Assembly (NCBI GenBank): GCA_964627995.1
Contig: CAZVLN010000016.1
Location: 1-51,563, forward strand
DNA: 51,563 nucleotides
Direction of reading: 5' to 3'
Source: JAWLFI01 sp964627995
GTDB lineage: Bacteria > Bacteroidota > Bacteroidia > Chitinophagales > Saprospiraceae
The translations under genes were made by a program, and so were the position numbers. The notes under the pieces were generated by a model. The model did not search any database. It was not told the origin of the DNA and was given only the letters and a program-made list of their open reading frames with translations. This document shows positions 1-7,353 of this stretch, piece after piece; position 1 is the first letter of the stretch, and each line of letters opens with the position of its first letter.

Positions 1-7
1 AGCGCCA

Positions 8-44
8 CTCGTCCATAGTGAAGGCCGGTGGGTTGGCGGACGAG
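8..44. repeat. GC-rich inverted repeat at window edge
   Basis: CTCGTCC at 8-14 is matched by its exact reverse complement GGACGAG at 38-44, in a GC-rich stretch unlike the adjacent coding DNA. It may be the end of another GC-rich intergenic element or a terminator region cut by the window edge. No T-tract is visible, so its role is undetermined. Confidence 0.3.
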
Positions 45-65
45 GGGAACCCCATAACCATTCCA

Positions 66-1421
66 CTATAAATCTTGAGATTTGAAAGTAGTCATTCCAA
101 TAAGCTGATCATAGAATGTACCGAATGGTCGATAATAAATAAATACGAGGTAATCATTAATGGTTTCAAAGCGGCTACCTTCAATCTCGGTCCAATCGAC
201 TTCCCCGGTGATGCGATCGCGAGTGACGTATAAATATTCAAAATAACCCTGTTTCATCAACAGTGTTTTGTAGTACACCTTTTCTGCTTCATCATAACCC
301 AGCAAGGAGTTTTCATCCAACTTGTAGTCATTAAAGCCTCCAACGACATATACGTCCTTTCCGGGGACTTCGGCACGATTGAGGGAGAAATGGACATTTA
401 CATACTGACTCATCAGCTCAATACGACGATTCATTTGACTTTCTTCCTCATTGAGAATAGTCCCAATTTCTTCTTCTTCAGCTGCCGAAATAGCGATGCG
501 TCGAATACCATCCATGTTTTGGTAAACATAGCGTCCATTAATATCAAAATAGGTGAAATAGCTATCCCCACGCGGACGATCCGTTTGCAAAATGACGTCT
601 ATGGTATCGGATTCCCGATAAATATCAAATACGCGCTCTGTCCGAAAATTCAAGTTCCGAATATCGAAATATCGGTACTCCTTGACTGCGGGAAATACGA
701 TTTGAGAGGGGTACCGAAATGACATTTCGCTACGCTGAACAGCCTGCGGTGCGATATGGGTATATCCGCGGGACCATACCCCATTTTGGAAAACATATGC
801 ATTGACCTCCTTGAAGGGATTCCGGATCGAAAAGTCATCAAATCCCGCATAAATGTTTAGTTCGTGGTGGGTTCGAGCCAAGCTGGCTCGACGGGGCACA
901 ATTTGCTCCACGCGAACATCGACTTGATTATCAACGACCATAAAACGACGGGAAAAGGCCGGATAGCGATTCCCATTCATATATTTATAAACGATCAGTA
1001 CATAGTTCCCGGATATTAAAAATGAATTTTCTTTATTTGGCAATTGGAGGTTAAAGTGCGCATAAGGCACATCGGTTCCAAGCGAGAGTTCAAAGTCGAA
1101 AATATCTTCTTCAACAAACCCACGGCGATAATCAAACTCCCTAATTTCGGTTGAATATTGCCAATTTTGATCGCAGTGGTAAAAGCTATATCGATATTTG
1201 CTAAACTCCCCATCTAAATCGTCAAAGCGCAAAGTAAGCGAACCTTTGCCCAAGTCCACAACCGGATACCCGGTAACCACATTGGTCGGGTGAAAAGCTA
1301 TGGACCTCACTTCCTGTAAATATACCGTATCAATGGCCGGCAGATCGGGTATTTCCTGCGCATTCGCATGGACAAAAAGCGGGAGAAGTAAGACATAAAG
1401 AATGCATCGTAAATAAGTCAT
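66..1421 (-). CDS. T9SS plug-like protein (DUF5103 family)
   Basis: A 451-residue exported protein. Residues 1-22 form a signal peptide (basic start, hydrophobic run LYVLLLPLFV, then ANAQ). The body carries the DUF5103 pattern: a beta-rich N-terminal half with YRYSFYHCDQNW, DYRRGF, and an SGNYVLIVY motif, then a second beta-rich half. Proteins of this family include the Plug subunit that closes the T9SS translocon channel on its periplasmic side, so a role in type IX secretion at the outer membrane is likely; that part is family knowledge. The start at 1421 is preferred over a TTG at 1463, because the TTG start would lie inside the -7 promoter box at 1461-1468 and would spoil the signal peptide. 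It stands alone on the minus strand, downstream of the glycosylase gene. It is a PorV-type system partner for the PorV-like gene at 14.6 kb. Confidence 0.85.
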   Translation of the reverse strand: MTYLRCILYVLLLPLFVHANAQEIPDLPAIDTVYLQEVRSIAFHPTNVVTGYPVVDLGKGSLTLRFDDLDGEFSKYRYSFYHCDQNWQYSTEIREFDYRRGFVEEDIFDFELSLGTDVPYAHFNLQLPNKENSFLISGNYVLIVYKYMNGNRYPAFSRRFMVVDNQVDVRVEQIVPRRASLARTHHELNIYAGFDDFSIRNPFKEVNAYVFQNGVWSRGYTHIAPQAVQRSEMSFRYPSQIVFPAVKEYRYFDIRNLNFRTERVFDIYRESDTIDVILQTDRPRGDSYFTYFDINGRYVYQNMDGIRRIAISAAEEEEIGTILNEEESQMNRRIELMSQYVNVHFSLNRAEVPGKDVYVVGGFNDYKLDENSLLGYDEAEKVYYKTLLMKQGYFEYLYVTRDRITGEVDWTEIEGSRFETINDYLVFIYYRPFGTFYDQLIGMTTFKSQDL

Positions 1422-1460
1422 GAACGGAACATTTAAAAATATTAACTGAATCCGGGTATT

Positions 1461-1468
1461 CAAAAGTA
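1461..1468 (-). promoter_or_regulatory. -7 promoter box for the plug-like gene
   Basis: Read on the minus strand this is TACTTTTG, a perfect TAnnTTTG Bacteroidota -7 box, 39 nt upstream of the ATG at 1421. No good -33 TTTG is seen at 17-23 nt. It excludes the upstream TTG as a start codon. Confidence 0.5.
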
Positions 1469-1486
1469 CAGATTCCTACATAAAAC

Positions 1487-2116
1487 TTAGGCGGGAACAC
1501 TAACAAATTGAGATTTTGCATCGAGAAACCTCCACGGCCAGCTTATGCATTCTTCGGCGTAATCGATACCAACACGAGGAGCGGCCAGAATATCCACTGA
1601 GCGCTTTGGGTTTTTTAAAATGCAAATATTAGCTTCCGCTGTATTAATAGGCTGCCTGTTATCAGAGGTGGTTATCCCCAAAGCACGGGTAAGTTTGCCA
1701 GGGCCATTTGTCCATTCTCGCTGCGGTCGCCCAGATCGGCGCTCAGCTTGAATATCGAGCCCCCAAATAGGCTCTATGGCACGAATAAGAACCGCATGAG
1801 CAGCCCCCTCGGGGCCCGTCACAATATTTAACAAATGATGAATTCCATAACACAGATACACATAGGTGCACCCTCCGGGCTCAAACATGACCGAAGTGCG
1901 TTTTGTATAGCGGTTCAAGTGGGCATGACAGGCCTTATCTTCAGGTGCTTTATAGGCCTCGGTCTCCACAATGCGCCCCCCTGTCTTAACACCCGCCTTA
2001 TTACTGACCAAAAATTGCCCGATGAGCTGTTCTGCCAGCCGCACCGGATCCGAATCGAGAAACAAGGCGGGATCCATGACTTGCAAGTCATCAATTTGGA
2101 GTTCTGTGTGGCTCAT
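1487..2116 (-). CDS. mpg: 3-methyladenine DNA glycosylase (AAG/MPG type)
   Basis: A 209-residue base-excision-repair enzyme that removes alkylated purines such as 3-methyladenine. The AAG/MPG signature is clear: GGRIVETEAY at about 47-55, where Glu51 matches the catalytic Glu of the human enzyme, then CTYVYLCYGIHHLLN, AVLIRAIEP and NGPGKLTRALGI, all family landmarks of the substrate pocket. Length (about 200 aa) is standard for bacterial members. It is co-directional with guaB upstream, from which it is separated by 49 nt containing an inverted repeat, so it is either transcribed separately or by read-through. Nothing is missing from the catalytic core. It probably acts alone on the chromosome. 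Confidence 0.93.
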   Translation of the reverse strand: MSHTELQIDDLQVMDPALFLDSDPVRLAEQLIGQFLVSNKAGVKTGGRIVETEAYKAPEDKACHAHLNRYTKRTSVMFEPGGCTYVYLCYGIHHLLNIVTGPEGAAHAVLIRAIEPIWGLDIQAERRSGRPQREWTNGPGKLTRALGITTSDNRQPINTAEANICILKNPKRSVDILAAPRVGIDYAEECISWPWRFLDAKSQFVSVPA

Positions 2117-2140
2117 TTCAACTGATTCAACTAGAACAAA

Positions 2141-2163
2141 GATGGTTTTAGAAGCAAACCATC
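2141..2163 (-). terminator. Hairpin after guaB
   Basis: GATGGTTT and AAACCATC form a perfect 8-bp stem with a 7-nt loop, starting 2 nt after the guaB stop codon. On the minus strand it is followed by TTTGTTC, a weak T-tract. It could be an inefficient intrinsic terminator between guaB and the glycosylase gene. Confidence 0.45.
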
Positions 2164-2165
2164 AC

Positions 2166-3650
2166 TTACTTTCTACTGTAATTCGGTGATTCCTTAGTGA
2201 TATGAACGTCATGCGGATGACTTTCGGTGACGCCCGCGGCAGATATTTTGACAAACTTAGCTTCCATCAACTCTGGAATGGTAGCTGCACCACAATAACC
2301 CATTCCGGCTCGCAGCCCGCCTAAATACTGCACCATGATTTCAGAAAGTGCGCCTTTATAGGCAATTCGACCCTCTATTCCTTCCGGTACTAATTTTTTA
2401 ATATCATCTTCAACATCTTGAAAATAGCGGTCCTTTGAACCCATTGCCATAGCAGACAAAGAGCCCATACCCCTGTAGACCTTATATTTTCGTCCTTCAT
2501 AAATCACGGTTTCGCCAGGTGCTTCCTCCACGCCTGCAAATAAACTACCCGCCATAATGGTACTTGCTCCAGCAGCTATAGCCTTAGCAATATCACCTGT
2601 ATAACGAATGCCACCATCTCCAATGATGGGTACTCCCGTATCTTTAATGGCATGAGCAGCCTTGTAAATAGCTGATAATTGCGGTACACCTACACCGGCT
2701 ACAATACGGGTCGTACATATACTTCCCGGACCCACACCAACTTTGACACCGTCCACACCTGCATCAACGAGAGCGAGGGCCGCTTCACCCGTTGCAACGT
2801 TTCCACCCACGACCTGCAGATCGGGAAATTCAGTTTTGATGTTGCGAACCGTATCGAGTACTCCTTTGCTATGTCCGTGAGCTGTATCTACAAAAACGAC
2901 ATCCACATCTACGCTTGTCAGTGCAGAGATACGGTCTAGTGTATCTGATGTAACGCCTACCGCGCCACCTACCATGAGTCGGCCATAGGTATCTTTATTA
3001 GCATGGGGAAAGTCACGGACCTTCATTAAATCTTTATAGGTAATTAGACCCGCCAAACGACCTTGCTCGTCGATCACAGGCAACTTTTCAATTTTATATT
3101 TTTGAAGAATATCCTGTGCCCTATCCATTTCCGTTCCCAATGGAGCTGTTACAAGATTTTCGTGCGTCATGATATCCGTAATCGGTCGCGCCATATTTTC
3201 TTCAAACCGTAAATCCCGGTTCGTCAGAATACCAATCAGTTCATTTTCTTCATTCACTACGGGAATACCGCCAATCTTATATCGCTTCATCAGCGCTAAA
3301 GACTCCCCTACAGTGGCTTTACGAGTTAAGGTCACCGGATCGATTATCATGCCGCTCTCCGAACGCTTAACACTGCGCACCTGCTCTGCTTGCTCTTCGA
3401 TCGACATGTTTTTATGTATCACACCGAGCCCACCCTGACGTGCAATGGCAATAGCCAAATGCTTTTCTGTCACGGTATCCATTGCGGCAGACACAATGGG
3501 TGCCTGTATCCGAATGTCTCGAGTTAATTTTGTAGAAATGTCAACATCCCGCGGAAGAACTTCAGAATATGCGGGCACGAGCAGCACGTCATCAAAGGTG
3601 AGGCCTTCGTCATTAAATTTTGTCTGAGTAAGGGGCGTGTTTTGTTCCAT
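2166..3650 (-). CDS. guaB: IMP dehydrogenase
   Basis: A 494-residue enzyme that oxidises IMP to XMP with NAD+, the committed step to guanine nucleotides. The N-terminal TIM-barrel portion (LTFDDVLLVPAYSEVLP, PIVSAAMDTVTE) is interrupted at about 90-205 by two CBS domains (GGIPVVNEENELIGILTNRDLRF; KLPVIDEQGRLAGLITYKDL). The catalytic loop GPGSICTTRIVAG holds the active-site Cys, followed by IIGDGGIRYTGDIAKA, YRGMGSLSAM and the flap region ending in the conserved K-G. The start is placed at the ATG at 3650 (MEQNTPL) rather than at 3683, because a -7 promoter box lies at 3654-3661. The gene is divergent from tadA. Full-length, with all catalytic elements. Confidence 0.97.
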   Translation of the reverse strand: MEQNTPLTQTKFNDEGLTFDDVLLVPAYSEVLPRDVDISTKLTRDIRIQAPIVSAAMDTVTEKHLAIAIARQGGLGVIHKNMSIEEQAEQVRSVKRSESGMIIDPVTLTRKATVGESLALMKRYKIGGIPVVNEENELIGILTNRDLRFEENMARPITDIMTHENLVTAPLGTEMDRAQDILQKYKIEKLPVIDEQGRLAGLITYKDLMKVRDFPHANKDTYGRLMVGGAVGVTSDTLDRISALTSVDVDVVFVDTAHGHSKGVLDTVRNIKTEFPDLQVVGGNVATGEAALALVDAGVDGVKVGVGPGSICTTRIVAGVGVPQLSAIYKAAHAIKDTGVPIIGDGGIRYTGDIAKAIAAGASTIMAGSLFAGVEEAPGETVIYEGRKYKVYRGMGSLSAMAMGSKDRYFQDVEDDIKKLVPEGIEGRIAYKGALSEIMVQYLGGLRAGMGYCGAATIPELMEAKFVKISAAGVTESHPHDVHITKESPNYSRK

Positions 3651-3653
3651 GTG

Positions 3654-3688
3654 CAAAAATAAAAACTTTTTTCCCTTTCCCACACAAA
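3654..3688 (-). promoter_or_regulatory. guaB promoter, likely leaderless
   Basis: On the minus strand the sequence reads TTTG (3685-3688), 23 nt, TATTTTTG (3654-3661), then CAC and the ATG of guaB. This matches the Bacteroidota -33/-7 consensus. The 3-nt gap to ATG predicts a transcript beginning at or next to the start codon. Confidence 0.55.
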
Positions 3689-3694
3689 GCTTTT

Positions 3695-3702
3695 TAATTT
3701 TG
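3695..3702 (+). promoter_or_regulatory. -7 promoter box for tadA
   Basis: TAATTTTG matches TAnnTTTG and lies 39 nt upstream of the tadA ATG. It overlaps the divergent guaB promoter region. No convincing -33 element is visible. Confidence 0.4.
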
Positions 3703-3741
3703 TGCAGATCTAAACATTTTCTTCCCTAGCGGACCCACATT

Positions 3742-4185
3742 ATGATTGACGTATTTACAGATTCCTATTTTATGAAACAAGCCCTCCTCGAGGCGGAGAA
3801 AGCGGCTGAAAGAGAAGAGGTGCCCGTAGGTGCTGTGGTGGTCTGTGGTGGCCGCATCATAGCTCGCGCCCATAATACAACTGAGCGATTAAAGGACGTC
3901 ACCGCTCACGCTGAAATGCTGGCCATTACTGCAGCGAGCGAAGCTTTGGGAGGCAAATTCTTGAATCAGTGTACCATGTATGTGACCCTGGAGCCCTGCC
4001 CCATGTGCGCCGGCGCACTTCAATGGGCCCGCCTGGGCAAATTAGTCTACGGCGCAGTGGATGAAAAGCGCGGATATTTGCAGTATGACCCCAATTTATT
4101 ACATCCGACTACTGAGGTGGCTTATGGCCTGGAACAAGATGCCTGCGCACAATTATTAACTCAATTTTTTCGCGCCCGACGGTAG
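3742..4185 (+). CDS. tadA: tRNA-specific adenosine deaminase
   Basis: A 147-residue zinc deaminase of the TadA type, which converts the wobble adenosine A34 of tRNA-Arg(ACG) to inosine. The active site is complete: HAEM at 56-59 (His56 zinc ligand, Glu58 proton shuttle) and PCPMC at 85-89 (Cys86 and Cys89 zinc ligands), with the VPVGAVVV strand before and YGAVDEKRG after. Length is normal for the family. The end LTQFFRARR resembles the basic C-terminal tail of TadA. Monocistronic and divergent from guaB. Confidence 0.95.
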   Translation: MIDVFTDSYFMKQALLEAEKAAEREEVPVGAVVVCGGRIIARAHNTTERLKDVTAHAEMLAITAASEALGGKFLNQCTMYVTLEPCPMCAGALQWARLGKLVYGAVDEKRGYLQYDPNLLHPTTEVAYGLEQDACAQLLTQFFRARR

Positions 4186-4321
4186 TATTTATTTTGATTT
4201 TCAGGGCGGTCCCCAGCACTTTTTTGCTGCCTAATCGAAATAAACTGACATTATCTTTTTATGAATTGCTTAAATTTATCGGAGTCAAGCTTCAATCTAG
4301 CGCAGCAAAAAAATTACTGGG
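4186..4321. other. Intergenic stretch before repeat A
   Basis: This 136-nt AT-rich spacer has no gene. It contains a short inverted repeat CAGCA...TGCTG around a T-run near 4213-4228, and CGCAGC at 4301-4306 pairing with GCTGCG at 4324-4329 at the edge of repeat A. ORFs running through here into the repeat have no coding character. Confidence 0.4.
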
Positions 4322-4420
4322 GCGCTGCGTTCGGGGGTTCCGTCCTCGAGGTCACCTACGGCGACCCTCCGGACAGCCATCGCCTGCGGCTCGGCTCCCC
4401 TGCCATCGCTACCGCAACGC
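4322..4420 (+). repeat. GC-rich intergenic repeat A
   Basis: A GC-rich block in an AT-rich gap. Its ends GCGCTGCG and CGCAACGC are near-complementary. The interior matches repeat B at 25.3 kb: TTCGGGGG, then CCGTCCTC, CGGACAGCC, GCCTGCGGCT and GGCTCCCCT occur in the same order in both. It looks like a diverged copy of a structured intergenic element. The ORFs at 4194-4473 are by-products of its composition. Confidence 0.65.
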
Positions 4421-4525
4421 TCAAGCTTGCTGAAGCGGTCAAAGAACTAAAAGACGACGTTAAAGTATGTTAATGACATGCGATACATCTGAAATTAAAG
4501 TTATATTAGAAAGAAACTTCAACGG

Positions 4526-5059
4526 ATGAAATATCTAATTCTCATAGCCGTATCCATATTACTTTCGGTGGGCTGTAGTAAAAATTTGAGCTATCTGCAT
4601 CGCGATACGCTACAGGGAACTCGCTTACTGGATAAGAATATGAAAAATATTCAATTTTATCTGTCCCACGATCTCGTTTTGGAACGATCACTCAGTAAGC
4701 AACAAAGCCAGATTAGAGATGGTAAAATAATCGTCAAGGATGAGGGGGAAGTTGAACGTATTCGCATTCCAGCCGAAAGCCCTGGAGTTTTTGTATTCAG
4801 CCCTGATGGTGAAAAAATGGCGATTTCATTTTCTGAGGATGATGATGCCTATTTAATGTTTGGTCCTAACCCAAACGAAAACAATCGATACACGCTGCTG
4901 GGTAAGAAGTGGAAACGGAATTATGGAGAAGTGACCTTTAAAAACAAAACCTACTTTGTAGACCGAAATGCTTCGATGGTTGGTTTATTGGTGGATTTAA
5001 ATTATCAGCAAAATAAGCGCGAACGGCGAAAAACATTGCGCGGCCGGCGAATCGATTAA
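4526..5059 (+). CDS. Lipoprotein of unknown function
   Basis: I do not recognise this 177-residue protein. Residues 1-17 are a lipoprotein signal with lipobox LSVGC (Cys17), followed by SKN, so it should be lipidated and placed in the outer or inner membrane. The mature part is about half charged residues. It has a stretch FVFSPDGEKMAISFSEDDDAYLMFGP and a basic tail (KRERRKTLRGRR). No enzyme motif is visible. It stands alone and converges with pcm, 29 nt away. It lies directly after repeat A, so its promoter must sit in the 100 nt after that element; a TATATTAG at about 4502 is the nearest box-like sequence. Confidence 0.7.
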   Translation: MKYLILIAVSILLSVGCSKNLSYLHRDTLQGTRLLDKNMKNIQFYLSHDLVLERSLSKQQSQIRDGKIIVKDEGEVERIRIPAESPGVFVFSPDGEKMAISFSEDDDAYLMFGPNPNENNRYTLLGKKWKRNYGEVTFKNKTYFVDRNASMVGLLVDLNYQQNKRERRKTLRGRRID

Positions 5060-5088
5060 TTTGAGAGGATAGCCACACTTTACTGTTC

Positions 5089-5748
5089 TTATTGTAATCC
5101 TTTCTTCATAGGAACAAACCGGTAGGTGCCCAAAACCTGTCGTTGAAAGGACGTCTTTCCCGTCCGTTTAATTTTATACATCTTCTGATCCCCTTTTTCT
5201 GCTCCTACTGGCACAATCATCCAGCCCCCAACCTTCAACTGTTGCAGCAAATCCAAAGGCACTTCATCCGGTGCCGCAGTAATTAATATTCGATCAAAGG
5301 GCGCTTCCTCGGGCCATCCCTGAAAGCCATCTCCGTGGCGCATATGAATATCGCCAAATCCTAAGGCCGCCAGACGTTCTTTGCACAATTTGTATAATGC
5401 TTCAATGCGTTCGATCGTGTAGACCTTAGCGCCTAAACTACTCAATACGGCGGCCTGATAACCAGAGCCCGTACCCACTTCCAGCACTTTCATACCCGAT
5501 TTAAGGTCTAACCATTCCGTTTGGCGAGCTACTGTATACGGCTGAGAAATCGTTTGCTCACAATCGATCCTGAAGGCCTGATCCTTATATGCCCATTCAT
5601 CAAATGCTACATCGAGGAAATAGTGCCTCGGAAGCTCCCAAAAGACCTCTAAGATCCGTTCATCTTTAATGCCCTTTTTTCGAAGGTTTCCGACTAAACG
5701 CTTTCGAAGGCCTTTTTGTCGATAAGTATCTTTAAACTCACTTCCCAT
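5089..5748 (-). CDS. pcm: Protein-L-isoaspartate O-methyltransferase
   Basis: A 219-residue SAM-dependent methyltransferase that methylates L-isoaspartyl residues in aged proteins so they can be repaired. The family pattern is complete: QTISQPYTVA at 65-74, motif I VLEVGTGSGYQ at 88-98 for SAM, then VYTIERI, the GDGFQGWPEEAPFDRILITAA block and VPVG near the C-terminal domain. Length is usual for bacterial PIMT. The start MGSEFKDTYRQKG is preceded on the minus strand by AT-rich DNA, and an ORF that overlaps its 5' end is not credible. It converges with the orphan lipoprotein and diverges from the phosphohexomutase. Confidence 0.93.
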   Translation of the reverse strand: MGSEFKDTYRQKGLRKRLVGNLRKKGIKDERILEVFWELPRHYFLDVAFDEWAYKDQAFRIDCEQTISQPYTVARQTEWLDLKSGMKVLEVGTGSGYQAAVLSSLGAKVYTIERIEALYKLCKERLAALGFGDIHMRHGDGFQGWPEEAPFDRILITAAPDEVPLDLLQQLKVGGWMIVPVGAEKGDQKMYKIKRTGKTSFQRQVLGTYRFVPMKKGLQ

Positions 5749-5912
5749 CCTGCAAATATAAAAGTCTCTTTGAGCCCGTCTATATCGGCATGAAATTTAT
5801 ATTCAAAATTCTTGTTGAATCCTTTATGAATACACAAGAAGGACAATACGTAAGTTTCTATCCGCTTTTCATCGTTCTCTAGCCCGTCTTTTCTTAGTCG
5901 GCGTAAAATTAT

Positions 5913-5920
5913 TACTTTTG
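5913..5920 (+). promoter_or_regulatory. -7 promoter box for phosphohexomutase
   Basis: TACTTTTG matches TAnnTTTG and is 20 nt upstream of the ATG at 5941. The -33 region is weak (CTTAG). Confidence 0.4.
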
Positions 5921-5940
5921 AAAACAAATAAACACCTCCT

Positions 5941-7347
5941 ATGGCAACATCAATAAAATTTGGAACAGACGGTTGGCGGGCAATTATAGCTCAAGAGTAT
6001 ACCGTGGATAATGTCCGAAGAATCGCTGCCGCTACAGCGCGATTTATGCAGAAAAATAATATGAAGGTTGCTGTTTTGGGCTTTGATTGTAGGTTTGGAG
6101 GATTGATGTTTGCCAAAGCTGTTGCCGAGGTGTTGGTAGATCACGGTTTACAGGTCCATGTCGATGAAAATTTTTCTTCTACTCCTATGGTTTCACTGGG
6201 TGTTAAAAAATTGAAGGCGGATATGGGGATTGTGATTACAGCAAGTCACAATCCACCTGCCTACAACGGTTTTAAACTCAAATCAGCCTATGGGGGCCCA
6301 ACCATTCCTAAAGATATCCAGGCAGTAGAGGACGAGCTTCCAAACCATTATGACCGACCAGAACTTCATTATGCGCAAGCAAAATCGAACGGCCACATTA
6401 AAAATGTAGACCTGGAGCAAATGTATATTGATCAGGTTGAGAAGAGTTTCGATTTGGAAGCCATTCGAAAAGCAGGTATAGGTCTCGCCTATGATGCCAT
6501 GTACGGTGCCGGACAAAATGTTATTCGAAGACTCTTTCCAAAGGCTCATCTGCTTCATTGTGACTTTAATCCGGGCTTTCACGGACAGGCGCCAGAACCT
6601 ATCCACCGAAACCTCAAGGAACTATCGCATCTTATGGCTGAAGATGATTCCCTGGACCTAGGTTTAGCCAACGATGGCGATGCGGACCGCATTGGACTTT
6701 ACGATGCCCGCGGAGAATTCGTAGATTCCCATCATATATTACTTCTTCTACTCCAATATATGGTAGAACACAAAAAACAAGAGGGGAAAGTAGTAGTTAC
6801 CTTCTCCGTCACCAATAAAATGAAACAATTGGCAGATCAGTATGGCCTCGACTTTGAAATGACGCCGGTCGGTTTTAAATACATCGCCGAAATTATGATG
6901 GAAGAGACGGTAATCGTTGGCGGCGAGGAGTCCGGTGGATTAGCTGTACAAAGTCACATTCCAGAACGCGATGGCATCTGGATGGGTCTACTGGTAATGG
7001 AGTTCATGGCCAAAACAGGTAAATCTTTGCATGCACTTATTCAAGACGTATACGACATAGTTGGTTCATTTGCTTATGACCGAGACGATCGACACGTTTC
7101 TGATGCTCATAAACAAGCTGTTATCGAACACTGCAAAACTTCGCCTTTTACTTCTTTTGGCTCTTACAAGGTCGAAAAATTTGAGGACCTGGATGGATTT
7201 AAATTTACAATTGACGACGATACATGGACTATGATCCGACCTTCGGGAACAGAACCTGTGCTGCGCGTTTACAGCCAGGCCCGCGACGCCCGTGGCGTGC
7301 AGGACCTGCTAGATGCCGTAAATGCTGAGATAGATCGTTTTGCTTAG
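5941..7347 (+). CDS. Phosphoglucomutase/phosphomannomutase family protein
   Basis: A 468-residue alpha-D-phosphohexomutase that interconverts hexose 1- and 6-phosphates through a phosphoserine. The four family loops are all present: FGTDGWR near the N terminus, the active-site TASHNP (about 101-106) with the phosphorylated Ser, the metal loop NDGDADRIG (Asp-x-Asp-x-Asp), the sugar loop GGEESGG, and the phosphate-binding RPSGTEP near the C terminus. Whether the main substrate is glucose, mannose or glucosamine phosphate cannot be told from sequence by eye; glmM is less likely because the metal loop and N terminus differ from GlmM. The gene converges with the metal-type TonB receptor with a 6-nt gap. 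Confidence 0.92.
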   Translation: MATSIKFGTDGWRAIIAQEYTVDNVRRIAAATARFMQKNNMKVAVLGFDCRFGGLMFAKAVAEVLVDHGLQVHVDENFSSTPMVSLGVKKLKADMGIVITASHNPPAYNGFKLKSAYGGPTIPKDIQAVEDELPNHYDRPELHYAQAKSNGHIKNVDLEQMYIDQVEKSFDLEAIRKAGIGLAYDAMYGAGQNVIRRLFPKAHLLHCDFNPGFHGQAPEPIHRNLKELSHLMAEDDSLDLGLANDGDADRIGLYDARGEFVDSHHILLLLLQYMVEHKKQEGKVVVTFSVTNKMKQLADQYGLDFEMTPVGFKYIAEIMMEETVIVGGEESGGLAVQSHIPERDGIWMGLLVMEFMAKTGKSLHALIQDVYDIVGSFAYDRDDRHVSDAHKQAVIEHCKTSPFTSFGSYKVEKFEDLDGFKFTIDDDTWTMIRPSGTEPVLRVYSQARDARGVQDLLDAVNAEIDRFA

Positions 7348-7353
7348 TTAGCT

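Noticed and set aside
4194..4473. Two plus-strand ORFs of 70-79 codons
   Set aside because: They run through GC-rich repeat A; their peptides follow its base composition and have no family character.
5694..5927. Minus-strand 77-codon ORF overlapping pcm
   Set aside because: It overlaps the pcm start in another frame, and its upstream part lies in the promoter region of the phosphohexomutase.
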